17,398 nt of DNA from contig CAMJHU010000008.1 of assembly GCA_946405565.1 (NCBI GenBank), forward strand, positions 1 to 17,398. Direction: 5' to 3'. Made by a program: the position numbers and the translations under genes. Under the pieces are notes generated by a model that saw only the letters and a program-made list of their open reading frames with translations, did not search any database and was not told the origin of the DNA. This DNA comes from an uncultured Clostridia bacterium. Its GTDB lineage: Bacteria; Bacillota; Clostridia; Oscillospirales; Acutalibacteraceae. Shown here one piece after another: positions 7,025 through 14,156 of this stretch (positions within the stretch are counted from its first letter, which is position 1; every line of letters begins with the position of its first letter).

Positions 7025-8044
7025 TTATACGCAGTTCTTGAAGTAGATAGCCAGGTCATCGGACGTCTTCTTCATGTCGCAGGACATAAGACCCTCGATG
7101 AATTCACTGTGAGTGCCTTTTTCGCCTTCGTACTGATCGAACGCCACAAACTGACCGTTACCGAGCATATCCCATGTAAAGATATAGCCTGCGGACGGTT
7201 CATCGATGGCGGGGGCATTGGTGGTATAGCAGAGCAGCGCACCCTTCGGGTCGCAGATGAATTCCATATCTTCCTGACCGAGACCGGCGGCATTGTAGGT
7301 GCTTTCCAGAACCAGTACTTCATCAATGCCGAAAAGCTGTGCGAGAACGCGCTCGTTGACCGTCGCGGGATTGGCGGTGCTGCCTGTGTATTTCACACGC
7401 TCGATGATGTCGCCATGAATTTTGAGCGCGTTAAAGGCTTCCAGACCGAGACAGAGCTTGTTCGGGGTTCTGCGACCAGACAGTTTGATGTCCTTCTTCC
7501 GCTCATCGAAGAAATGTACAGGGTCGAAGTTGCTGTCGCTGAATTTGAGAAATTCATTGGAACCGGGGCTGCTCGCCTTGCCTTCCCATTCGTTTGTCCA
7601 TACACCGGCTTTGAAGAACTTCTTCGCAAAAAGAACATCCTGATGGAGCAGCATCTGTTCAGAAGCGAAGCGCACCTTTGCCCTTCTGGGGTCTGCGACG
7701 CCGGGAGCGCGGCTGCGGGAGTAATCAAGTGCGCTGATCTGGTCGATACCGACGATGATCTGATCTACCTCGCACTTATAGGTATCATCTGTCTGTCCCA
7801 TAACAGCGGGCTGAACCTTTCCGAACGCGGGCTTTCTGCTCACGTTATCACGTGCGAGGTCTGCTTTACTGAACTTGTAATAGTAGCTGCTGGACTGCGG
7901 AACCGGACAGATCGGGAAGATTCTGGTAGCCACAAAATCCGCAGGATTGGCGAAGTACGCCATCGACAGATTGGTAAGGTAATTATTCGGCTTCCAGCCT
8001 TTGGCAATTGCTGCCTGGATAGCACCGTTGCTTTTACTGTTCAT
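7025..8044 (-). CDS. Major capsid protein
   Basis: The 339-aa protein has the features of major capsid proteins found with DUF935-type portals: the opening YLTNLSMAYFANPADFVATR, then IFPICPVPQSSSYYYKFSKA, and later RTPNKLCLGLEAFNALKIHG with RVLAQLFGIDEVLVLESTYN, both typical of the A-domain of HK97-fold capsids. No long N-terminal delta domain is evident, in keeping with a separate scaffold gene upstream. The start at 8044 has AGGAGG with a seven-base spacer. It follows the decoration gene, as in many Firmicutes phages. Confidence 0.92.
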   Translation of the reverse strand: MNSKSNGAIQAAIAKGWKPNNYLTNLSMAYFANPADFVATRIFPICPVPQSSSYYYKFSKADLARDNVSRKPAFGKVQPAVMGQTDDTYKCEVDQIIVGIDQISALDYSRSRAPGVADPRRAKVRFASEQMLLHQDVLFAKKFFKAGVWTNEWEGKASSPGSNEFLKFSDSNFDPVHFFDERKKDIKLSGRRTPNKLCLGLEAFNALKIHGDIIERVKYTGSTANPATVNERVLAQLFGIDEVLVLESTYNAAGLGQEDMEFICDPKGALLCYTTNAPAIDEPSAGYIFTWDMLGNGQFVAFDQYEGEKGTHSEFIEGLMSCDMKKTSDDLAIYFKNCV

Positions 8045-8062
8045 TCTCGTTCCTCCTGTTCA

Positions 8063-8464
8063 TTAGTTCGCAGCAGGCTTGTAACCTGATTTACTGATCT
8101 GTATGGGAATAATGTCACCGGCGGCGGTCGCCGCTTTCAGTGCGTAGCCGATGATGAATTTTCCTGTGGTTGCGGTCTTTGCCTTACCGTTGGCGTCGGT
8201 CATGACCTCCGCACCGGCAGCAATAGCGGCAGACACGACCATAAGACCGATGTCCTTGATCTGGATGGTGATGTCATCGCCTGCTGCTTTGTTGCCTTCC
8301 TCTGCAGGAATAAGACCGAGGACGGTTTCGCCTTCGGTGCTGCAAACGGCGATTTTGCCAGAAGAATTAAACTTAACAGCATAGAACGACTTGTTGGTCA
8401 AAGCTGTGGCACTTTCGCCTACGATGACCGCGCTGTCATTGATTGTGGTGCCGAAATAACTCAT
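8063..8464 (-). CDS. Capsid decoration / head stabilising protein (DUF2190-like)
   Basis: 133 aa, Ala/Gly/Thr-rich beta barrel type: SYFGTTINDSAVIVGESATA, GETVLGLIPAEEGNKAAGDD, TIQIKDIGLMVVSAAIAAGA, and TGKFIIGYALKAATAAGDII, the pattern of DUF2190-like and lambda gpD-type capsid decoration proteins that trimerise on the capsid surface. I take the ATG at 8464 because GGAGG lies nine bases before it; a TTG at 8473 touches that site and would overlap the previous stop. Located just before the major capsid gene, the usual place. Confidence 0.82.
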   Translation of the reverse strand: MSYFGTTINDSAVIVGESATALTNKSFYAVKFNSSGKIAVCSTEGETVLGLIPAEEGNKAAGDDITIQIKDIGLMVVSAAIAAGAEVMTDANGKAKTATTGKFIIGYALKAATAAGDIIPIQISKSGYKPAAN

Positions 8465-8469
8465 ATTGC

Positions 8470-9291
8470 TCAACCTCCGTATTTTTCAGATTCGTACTCG
8501 GCGAGAAGGTCAGGATGCTGCACACACGCCTTATCGATAGCCTCCGTGCGGCTCATATTGGGTGCCGCTTTCAGGATTTCGTCGGCGTGTTTCTCAATCT
8601 GTTCCCATGCGTCGGGATGATTATCGCCGTTGCTACTGCCGGATTTGCCGATTTCGTCGAACAGTCCCGACTTTTCGACCATCGTAAGGGTAGAATTCAA
8701 AACGCCGATCATGTCATCGTAAGCCGTGCCGCCCGCTGCTTTCAGGTTCTTGAGCGTCTTTGCCAGTTCGTCCGGTTTCTTGCCGATAAGCTCATACTTC
8801 TTGGCGACTTCCATCAGCTCGCGCTCCTCGGCTGCGTCTGCCCGCTTGCGCAGTTCCTTCAGTTCGGCTGCGACGGCGGGATGCAAGCCCTTGTAGATAT
8901 CCTCGCCACTGTCGCTGCTTTCAGCCGCTTTCTGCGTCGTGCCGGTGGCGGTATTGGGTTCGGGGGTACTGTTGGCATCCTTGGGAATGCCCGCCTTCTT
9001 CTCCAACGCCTCAAGCTGTGCAAGCTCTTCGGCGGTGAGTTTGCTCTTGTCAATGTTCACGTCTACCACGTCTCCTTCCTGTGTTTCCTTGGTCTTGGCG
9101 GTCGGGGCAGGATTTCCCTGACCGCCGCTGTTTTCGACACTTTTGATGTCCGGCAAACCGTCAGGATTATCGAGCGGTTCGCCCTGCTCTCCAGCAGGCT
9201 TACTTTTGAAAAAAAGTACATTCGCGTTTTTGTTGTCGCCTTCCGGCACAAACGCCACCTTGGTGACTTCGAGGTTTTCCAATTTTTGCAT
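8470..9291 (-). CDS. Scaffold-like head protein with XkdF-type N-terminal remnant
   Basis: 273 aa. The first ~30 residues (LEVTKVAFVPEGDNKNANVL) resemble the segment that follows the protease domain in XkdF-like proteins, so protease and scaffold parts seem to be split over two genes here. Then comes a Pro/Thr/Gly-rich low-complexity linker (about residues 32-75 and 103-135) and charged helices likely to form coiled coils: KLTAEELAQLEALEKKAG near 83-100, and HPAVAAELKELRKRADAAEE with a following helix from about 137 on. The C-terminus is again helical (WEQIEKHADEILKAAPNM). Helical, acidic and placed between protease and decoration/capsid genes is what scaffolds look like. Start at 9291 has AAAGGAG upstream. 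Confidence 0.72.
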   Translation of the reverse strand: MQKLENLEVTKVAFVPEGDNKNANVLFFKSKPAGEQGEPLDNPDGLPDIKSVENSGGQGNPAPTAKTKETQEGDVVDVNIDKSKLTAEELAQLEALEKKAGIPKDANSTPEPNTATGTTQKAAESSDSGEDIYKGLHPAVAAELKELRKRADAAEERELMEVAKKYELIGKKPDELAKTLKNLKAAGGTAYDDMIGVLNSTLTMVEKSGLFDEIGKSGSSNGDNHPDAWEQIEKHADEILKAAPNMSRTEAIDKACVQHPDLLAEYESEKYGG

Positions 9292-9318
9292 CGTCTTTTT
9301 CGCTCCTTTCCGCTTGGA

Positions 9319-9726
9319 TTAAATCTGGACGCGGCTTGCCGTTCCCTCAATTGAGAACATGGAGTATTCGCCGGTCTTGATTTTCTTCCAGACGTCCTCA
9401 TCGGTCACTTCAAAGCCAACCCACCAGCCTTCGGGCATCACGCCGGGAGGAATGCCGAGAGCTTCGGCTTTTTCCTTGGTAAACACCATGCTTTCGATGA
9501 CAACGCCCACGCCACCGCGCTCATGATTGTCGCTGCCCTCACGGTACAGCTTCACGAACTTATATGCGGCTTTTTCAATTTCCGCGACATCAACAATGTC
9601 GCCGCTGTGGTCTACCATCTGTTCGCCCGTCTTGGATACACACTGGTATGCCCAGCCGAACGCGATGTGCTTATCTTCGTTCTGCTTCCGGATTTTGAAT
9701 GTGCCCTGAATCGTTCCTGATTCCAT
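9319..9726 (-). CDS. XkdF-like prohead serine protease, short form
   Basis: 135 aa. It matches the protease domain of XkdF (Peptidase_S78_2): MESGTIQGTFKIRKQNEDKH, IAFGWAYQCV, the acidic motif VDHSGDIVDV at 38-47, a histidine in SDNHERGGVG (His68), the strand VVIESMVFTKEKAEALGI, and the serine motif EYSMFSIEGTA (Ser125), which fits the His/Ser pair of herpesvirus-fold phage proteases. It would trim scaffold and capsid during head maturation. I take ATG 9726, with GAGGAG nine bases upstream; the in-frame ATG at 9735 touches that site, and the long upstream open frame (to 10089) is only the shadow of the Mu F-like gene. Length is at the low end, since the usual extension is encoded by the next gene. 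Confidence 0.82.
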   Translation of the reverse strand: MESGTIQGTFKIRKQNEDKHIAFGWAYQCVSKTGEQMVDHSGDIVDVAEIEKAAYKFVKLYREGSDNHERGGVGVVIESMVFTKEKAEALGIPPGVMPEGWWVGFEVTDEDVWKKIKTGEYSMFSIEGTASRVQI

Positions 9727-9739
9727 TGCGTCCATCTCC

Positions 9740-10708
9740 TCACTCTTCCGCTTCGACGTAACACACGGCACATCTGCATCGTGGGTGTGCTGGTGGTGTC
9801 TCATGTTGTCCTTCATAAAGCTGACGACATGGAAAAGAGAATGAATCGTCCATCTCGATTTCCATCCCGTCGAGTGCTCCGCAAATCTCGCATACCCGCT
9901 CATCGGCAGCGGTACTCCATTTTCTCCGCATACGTGGGAGCAGACCCTCACGCATTGCGCCGCGAACAGCGTCGTCTGCCCCTTTGTTGTAGGCGAACGC
10001 AAGCTCTGTCTCGGCGATGGTTTGTGCGCGTTGCCGGTGCTGTCTGGCGGCATAGCGGACAGCGGCTTCTCGTGCGCGTTTTTGTGCACGTTTGGCGGCA
10101 GTTGATTCCTTTATGCGGGGATTTCTTTCCAGCAAGTCCTTTTTGGTCTGTTCTTTCACATGCTCGTAGTAGCGGAGATTTGCCTTGGCTTGCCGCTCTG
10201 TCAGACCGATTGTCGGTCGGATAGCCCGTGCAAGTTCATCCACCGTCATATTGCCGCGTGCAGAGTAACGTACCATTGCGGAAATGGCATCTTTGGATTC
10301 CTGACTGACTTGCGTTACCCATTCCGCGCCGTGCGCCGTTATCCAGCGTTCTACGCTCTGTTCCATCGGCGCGTAAAAAAAGGTTTCACCAAACGTCGCT
10401 GACACATAATCAGTTGCGCCAGCCTCTGCGCTGTTAAGCAATATGTCTTTGATATGTTGATTAAAAAATACCGCATAGTCCTGTTGCCATGCTGCAAGGT
10501 CCTCTGGTGATAGCGTCCCGTTGACAATTGCATCCGTCAGTTCCCTGTATGTGATGGCGGTTTGCTGATCATCCCACAGACTGGATAGCCACAACACCAT
10601 TTCGGGCATATGCTCATCCAGAAAAGAATTGAGGCGGTCAAGGGCTTCATGCTGCTCCTTGCTTTTGAGGTATCTTACAGGAATCGACCTGCTTTTGCTG
10701 AATCTCAT
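9740..10708 (-). CDS. Mu F-like minor head protein
   Basis: 322 aa. The C-terminal part carries the Mu F-like signature: helix AQTIAETELAFAYNKGADDA, then a Cys/His cluster VCEICGALDGMEIEMDD ... PPAHPRCRCAVCYVEAEE with Cys273, Cys276, His308, Cys311 and Cys313 as likely metal ligands. The N-terminal two thirds are helical with an Arg/Ala/Gln-rich run (residues about 205-235). These proteins (Mu gpF, SPP1 gp7) bind the portal and are injected or act in head assembly. The ATG overlaps the portal stop by four bases (ATGA), so translation is coupled; no strong ribosome site precedes it, consistent with this. Confidence 0.92.
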   Translation of the reverse strand: MRFSKSRSIPVRYLKSKEQHEALDRLNSFLDEHMPEMVLWLSSLWDDQQTAITYRELTDAIVNGTLSPEDLAAWQQDYAVFFNQHIKDILLNSAEAGATDYVSATFGETFFYAPMEQSVERWITAHGAEWVTQVSQESKDAISAMVRYSARGNMTVDELARAIRPTIGLTERQAKANLRYYEHVKEQTKKDLLERNPRIKESTAAKRAQKRAREAAVRYAARQHRQRAQTIAETELAFAYNKGADDAVRGAMREGLLPRMRRKWSTAADERVCEICGALDGMEIEMDDSFSFPCRQLYEGQHETPPAHPRCRCAVCYVEAEE

Positions 10709-12114
10709 ATCTTTCGCCCCAATCGTGCCTTTGCGGTTTCGATGTCTCCATCATCTTCGTCAATGTCCACATCGTCATCTTCGTCCAATGGGTCCCTTTT
10801 GGGCTTTTTCTGTTGACCGTTCTCATCGGCGCCGCCGCTTTGAGCAGCAGTGCGCCGAGCCTCGTCCCAATCATCAATGCGTTCCGGCAGACCGGCTTGC
10901 TTCCGTGCGAAATCCTCCATACCTTCATCAGGGAGGAGAATGCCGCAACTCACCATCTTGTTGATGAAATCGCCCAATTTGTCGAGGTTCGGGTCCTCCA
11001 CGTCGCCGTGAACCAGCTTCGGATAATCAGTGATACCACTGAAATGGTCGCCGTTGATGTCGATCAGCGCAGGAATCGCCTGATTGTTGAATACCTCGCA
11101 GATGATATTGAGATAGCTGCCAATCGCCATAGCGAACATCTTTGTCTTGTCGCTCGATAGCGCAAAGCTGCCAACCTGCTGATGCCCCAGCAGGATGAAG
11201 TCTGCCATGCACGTCATGGCAATGCGGCTGTCGTAACGCTCGATGATGGCGGTCGTGTCGAACTGTCTCTGTCCGCCTGTGCTTAACAGCGACAGTTCCC
11301 AGCCGTCAGGGATAACGATTCCCTCCATGCTGTCCCTGCGGATATTCTGGACAATCTGCTCGGCAGACGCCCTCATCTGCACATAATCATCGTCATCATT
11401 GCTCCATATGTCCACGCCCTGCGGAGCTTTTAAGACCGGCAGACCGGCGAGATCGCGCTCAATGCCGATGCCCTCGATCTCCTGGATTCTCCTCTTGAAG
11501 TACCAGTCCCGGTAGGCGTTGCGGAGAATACTGCGTCCCTCCGGATTGCTTTTCCGGCTTTTGGTTTTGAAGAGGAGCAGCTTTTCAGCGGGAATGTTGA
11601 TCAGCCCATAATCGGGAGGCGGATTCTGGACGATGCCGACGATATTGTCATTCTCGTCATATGTCCACTCATACAGCGTGTCCTGGCTTCTGATCGGGAG
11701 CTTTTGCCAGCCAATCAGACCGTCAGTGTATTTGCTCCGAAGGCGCGGGTCTTTGCGTTTGCCGCACCGTCGTTTATACACAATCTCGTGTGCTGACCAG
11801 CCGTAGGTCAGGAATGAGAGAATTTCGGAGATGGTGTTGCTCCATGTTTCGCTCATATCGTCCATGCAGGACAGAACAAATTCCCGTGCTTCATCGTCGG
11901 CGGGATTGTTTCCCGCAGCCTGTACGTCCCACGATGCCTGCTGCATGAGCATTTCGACGGCGAAGAGCAGTGCGCCGATGGTGTCATCGTTCTCGGACAT
12001 TTCCTGAAAAACCGCCATGCCCCTGCGTCCGCGAAGTTCACGGAGGAATTCTTCATAGAAAATGCCACCATATCGTTTCTGACCGAGCCGCCCAAGCTCT
12101 TTCATTGTGGTCAT
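10705..12114 (-). CDS. Portal protein (DUF935 / Mu gp29-like)
   Basis: 469 aa, the size of Mu gp29-like portals. Clear family patterns: SENDDTIGALLFAVEMLMQQ and AREFVLSCMDDMSETWSNTI, then EILSFLTYGWSAHEIVYKRR; in the middle LINIPAEKLLLFKTKSRKSN followed by GRSILRNAYRDWYFKRRIQE. The C-terminal ~45 residues are strongly acidic (DEDDDVDIDEDDGDIETAKA) and probably disordered. The portal is the dodecameric vertex through which DNA is packed and ejected, and it starts the late structural operon here. GAGGGGGG lies upstream of the ATG at 12114. Directly before it lies a terminator hairpin (12132-12173) with a promoter in front. In many phages the portal follows the terminase directly; here 4 kb of control and accessory genes separate them. 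Confidence 0.94.
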   Translation of the reverse strand: MTTMKELGRLGQKRYGGIFYEEFLRELRGRRGMAVFQEMSENDDTIGALLFAVEMLMQQASWDVQAAGNNPADDEAREFVLSCMDDMSETWSNTISEILSFLTYGWSAHEIVYKRRCGKRKDPRLRSKYTDGLIGWQKLPIRSQDTLYEWTYDENDNIVGIVQNPPPDYGLINIPAEKLLLFKTKSRKSNPEGRSILRNAYRDWYFKRRIQEIEGIGIERDLAGLPVLKAPQGVDIWSNDDDDYVQMRASAEQIVQNIRRDSMEGIVIPDGWELSLLSTGGQRQFDTTAIIERYDSRIAMTCMADFILLGHQQVGSFALSSDKTKMFAMAIGSYLNIICEVFNNQAIPALIDINGDHFSGITDYPKLVHGDVEDPNLDKLGDFINKMVSCGILLPDEGMEDFARKQAGLPERIDDWDEARRTAAQSGGADENGQQKKPKRDPLDEDDDVDIDEDDGDIETAKARLGRKI

Positions 12115-12131
12115 TTTATCCCCCCTCGCGT

Positions 12132-12173
12132 AAAAAGAAACGGCACCGAACCGTCGTTTGTTCGATGCCGTTT
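12132..12173 (-). terminator. Intrinsic terminator before portal gene
   Basis: On the minus strand two 14-nt arms (12173-12160 and 12151-12138) pair with one C-A mismatch around an 8-nt loop and end in TTT C TTTTT. It stands 120 nt after the last antirepressor gene and 18 nt before the portal ATG. It should end the antirepressor transcript, and may also act as an attenuator on the promoter at 12211-12239. Confidence 0.82.
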
Positions 12174-12177
12174 CCGA

Positions 12178-12204
12178 CTAACAGCACCTTGGCTGATGAC
12201 CCAT
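12178..12204 (-). other. Candidate leaderless 8-codon upstream ORF
   Basis: From the predicted transcription start next to 12204 the RNA would begin with AUG and encode MGHQPRCC, then UAG, ending five bases before the terminator stem. A peptide-controlled or ribosome-position-controlled attenuator is conceivable. There is no Shine-Dalgarno (none is possible for a leaderless frame) and no independent sign that it is translated. Confidence 0.3.
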
Positions 12205-12210
12205 AGGTGC

Positions 12211-12239
12211 AGTATATCATAGAAGTTTTGAAATTGTAA
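12211..12239 (-). promoter_or_regulatory. Predicted leftward promoter before portal terminator
   Basis: TTACAA (12239-12234), a 17-base spacer, and an extended -10 TGA-TATACT (12219-12211) face the portal gene. The weak -35 is partly compensated by the TG extension. Start would be near 12204, and the transcript meets the terminator at 12173-12132 within about 30 bases. Two TGACA copies 11 bases apart (12240-12255, plus strand) lie just upstream and could be an activator or repressor site. Confidence 0.55.
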
Positions 12240-12295
12240 TGACACTTTTTTGACATTTTCACGGTTTCGGGTGCCAAAAGAGGTGTTTTGCCACC

Positions 12296-13105
12296 TTATC
12301 CCGTAATTTCTTCTGCGTCTTCGTCTGTGGTCTGCTCAATGACAGGAAGGACGCCGACGCCTTTGAGCAGCTCGTAGATGAATACGCGCCCCTTCTGCGT
12401 CCACTTGGTTTCCATCGTCACATCGGGAGTACCATCGGAGTGGGTGATGTTGATGGTTCTGCTGTGAGTGTAGCCCTTGTCGTGATACTTGGAGTAAAGC
12501 AGCCATTGACCGCTCTGCTTGTACTGAACGCCCAGCTCGTGGAGCTTTTCATTCATGGCTCTGCCGCTCATGCCGTAATCCTTGGCAATCTGGCTGATGG
12601 TGACAAGCCCCTTGTTGTTGAGAATCTTGTCCATGTAATCTGCTTTCGGCTTGAGTTCACCAATCATCTGCTTCTGCTGTGCATTTTCGGTCTGAAGTGC
12701 CTTAGTTTTCGCACGTTCTTCCTTGAGCGCGGTCAGTGCGGCAATAGCCATATCAGGGTTGTCCAGAATTTCATCTATTGCGTACATGCCATGCTTGCGA
12801 ATCGCGGGCAGGACTTCCGACGTGACCCAATGCTTGAATTTCTTAGCGGCGGGGAGCTTGCTGGAAAGAATCAGGCTGTACAAGCCGCTTTCGTTGATGA
12901 TAATCGTTTCTTTGTTTTGATTGCCGTCAAACACCATCGCTTTTGTGCGGTCTTCTTCATCGACGTGTCTATTGATATCTCGACTACCGTTTTGGTACCC
13001 CAGAATCTCGGTCACATCCTTGCCGACAAAATACGGCTCGCCTTTAACGGTCAGCGTTCTTACCTCGCCAAAATCAGCGTTGTTGAAAATCTGCAAGTTG
13101 CTCAT
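12296..13105 (-). CDS. BRO-N / KilAC antirepressor-like protein
   Basis: 269 aa in two parts. Residues about 1-115 form a BRO-N domain: EPYFVGKDVTEILGYQNGSR, then INRHVDEEDRTKAMVF, INESGLYSLILSSKLPAAKK and FKHWVTSEVLPAIRKHGMYA, all classic family motifs. After a coiled-coil linker (KEERAKTKALQTENAQQKQM) comes a KilAC/ANT C-terminal domain with GLVTISQIAKDYGMSGRAMN and SGQWLLYSKYHDKGYTHSRT. Proteins of this build in phages bind DNA or the repressor and trigger or modulate lysis-lysogeny choice. The ATG overlaps the stop of the upstream antirepressor gene (ATGA), with GGAGGTG before it. A small stem AGGTG/CACCT with CTTTT follows the stop at once (12296-12276), a weak possible terminator before the strong one. 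Confidence 0.92.
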   Translation of the reverse strand: MSNLQIFNNADFGEVRTLTVKGEPYFVGKDVTEILGYQNGSRDINRHVDEEDRTKAMVFDGNQNKETIIINESGLYSLILSSKLPAAKKFKHWVTSEVLPAIRKHGMYAIDEILDNPDMAIAALTALKEERAKTKALQTENAQQKQMIGELKPKADYMDKILNNKGLVTISQIAKDYGMSGRAMNEKLHELGVQYKQSGQWLLYSKYHDKGYTHSRTINITHSDGTPDVTMETKWTQKGRVFIYELLKGVGVLPVIEQTTDEDAEEITG

Positions 13106-13878
13106 GCCATCACCTCCTCGGTCTGCTGGGGTTCGTCCTTAGTGCCAATAAACTTGTTGATAAAGTAGACCTGCCCTTTTCCCGTTACCTTCGGGGTCTT
13201 GCTTACGCTGATATGACCGTCGGAATGGGTAATTGAGGTTTCCTTAATCTCAAAAAGTTCCAGCTCCATAGCCTTTTGCGTCGGCATATTGTAATCAGTG
13301 CCTTTGCGCTTAATCAGGTATCCGTTTTCTCGCAGATAGGCAAACATTCTCTTTTGTCCCATTTCGATACCGTTTTGCTTAATCAGCTTGGCAAGTTCAC
13401 CGATAAGAATGGAAGTCTGACTGGCTGTGACCGAATCGGCAAACAGCACTTTCGGTTTGTCTGCCTCAATCTTATCTGTCAACGTTTTGTTCTGCTGTGT
13501 AATAGCGGCAAGCTGATGATTGGCATACTGCAAGGCTCTCGCCATAACTGCTTCCGGCGTATTCCACTGCTTTTCAAGGTCAATGAAGTATTGTCTGAAT
13601 TTCTTGCCGATCTCGCTTCGCTGAATCATGCAGATTTCTTTTGCCATCTCGATGGTGAGCTGATGGTCATGCTGAGTCTGGGGCATTTCCGTTCCATCTG
13701 CACGGAGGACATTTTTGTCCACCGTCGCAAAATCCACGTTTTCGGTAAATCCGTACTCACACATACGAGCAAACCATTTGCTATAAGGTGTTGCGATTTC
13801 CAATCTCTCATGCAGTTCTCTGCCAAGCACGGTGGGGCGGTTATTGTCATAGGTTACTTTGATCAATTCGTTATTCAT
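13102..13878 (-). CDS. AntA / KilAC antirepressor-like protein
   Basis: 258 aa. The N-terminal ~70 residues are an AntA/AntB-type domain (TVLGRELHERLEIATPYSKW, FARMCEYGFTENVDF), then a helical part with LTIEMAKEICMIQRSEIGKK and FRQYFIDLEKQWNTPE typical of phage antirepressors, and a KilAC domain from about residue 145 (SILIGELAKLIKQNGIEMGQ, KRMFAYLRENGYLIKRKGTD, ending near residue 250). Antirepressors bind the phage repressor or operator network and favour induction. It is coupled to both neighbours by ATGA overlaps, and both junctions have the same build (GGAGGTG, five bases, ATGA). Two KilAC proteins in tandem with different N-termini suggests a duplicated or recombined antirepressor. Confidence 0.92.
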   Translation of the reverse strand: MNNELIKVTYDNNRPTVLGRELHERLEIATPYSKWFARMCEYGFTENVDFATVDKNVLRADGTEMPQTQHDHQLTIEMAKEICMIQRSEIGKKFRQYFIDLEKQWNTPEAVMARALQYANHQLAAITQQNKTLTDKIEADKPKVLFADSVTASQTSILIGELAKLIKQNGIEMGQKRMFAYLRENGYLIKRKGTDYNMPTQKAMELELFEIKETSITHSDGHISVSKTPKVTGKGQVYFINKFIGTKDEPQQTEEVMA

Positions 13879-14150
13879 GCCAGCACCTCCTTCATGAACT
13901 TCATCGCCGTTTTGAATCCGGCATAGAATGCCGCTTCGCAGGATTTGTCCTCCGCCACGGTAATCATCTCATCAAGCTCGTTGATATCATCAGGTTTCAC
14001 TTGACGATCTTTCAAAAAGTTGGTGATTGCATATCTTTCGGAACCGTAGTCGTTTTCTTCGCGAAGATATGCTTCGTAGAATTTGAAAAGCATGGGTCTC
14101 ATAATCTCAGTTTTGAAGTTTACTTGCGTCGAATCCAAATTTGTTGACAT
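13875..14150 (-). CDS. Hypothetical protein, first gene of antirepressor operon, 91 aa
   Basis: The open frame begins at 14249, but the start with a real ribosome site (AGGAGGAA, nine-base gap) is ATG 14150, giving 91 aa: MSTNLDSTQVNFKTEIMRPM and on. It is an acidic, helical protein with EAYLREENDYGSERYAITNF in the middle and the end AFYAGFKTAMKFMKEVLA. I do not recognise the family; the ending (aromatic-Gly-Phe helix) resembles small helical phage proteins of unknown role. It is coupled to the AntA gene by ATGA. Its ribosome site can be hidden by an alternative leader helix (see the regulatory entry), so it may be the gate for translation of the whole operon. Confidence 0.8.
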   Translation of the reverse strand: MSTNLDSTQVNFKTEIMRPMLFKFYEAYLREENDYGSERYAITNFLKDRQVKPDDINELDEMITVAEDKSCEAAFYAGFKTAMKFMKEVLA

Positions 14151-14156
14151 TATAAA

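Noticed and set aside
7109..8089. 326-codon plus-strand open frame
   Set aside because: It lies entirely opposite the major capsid gene, has no ribosome site and a Cys/His-rich, low-sense translation; a shadow of strong codon bias on the other strand.
8443..9354. 303-codon plus-strand open frame
   Set aside because: Antisense to the scaffold-like gene, rich in Phe/Leu/Arg/Cys from reverse reading of Glu/Lys codons; no start signals.
9727..10089. N-terminal extension of the protease gene
   Set aside because: Runs inside the Mu F-like gene in another frame; the ribosome site and the conserved start of the domain are at 9726.
12138..12173. tRNA-like GGTTCGGTGCC in the portal leader
   Set aside because: It resembles a T-arm, but there is no acceptor stem, anticodon arm or D-arm around it; it is one arm of the terminator hairpin.
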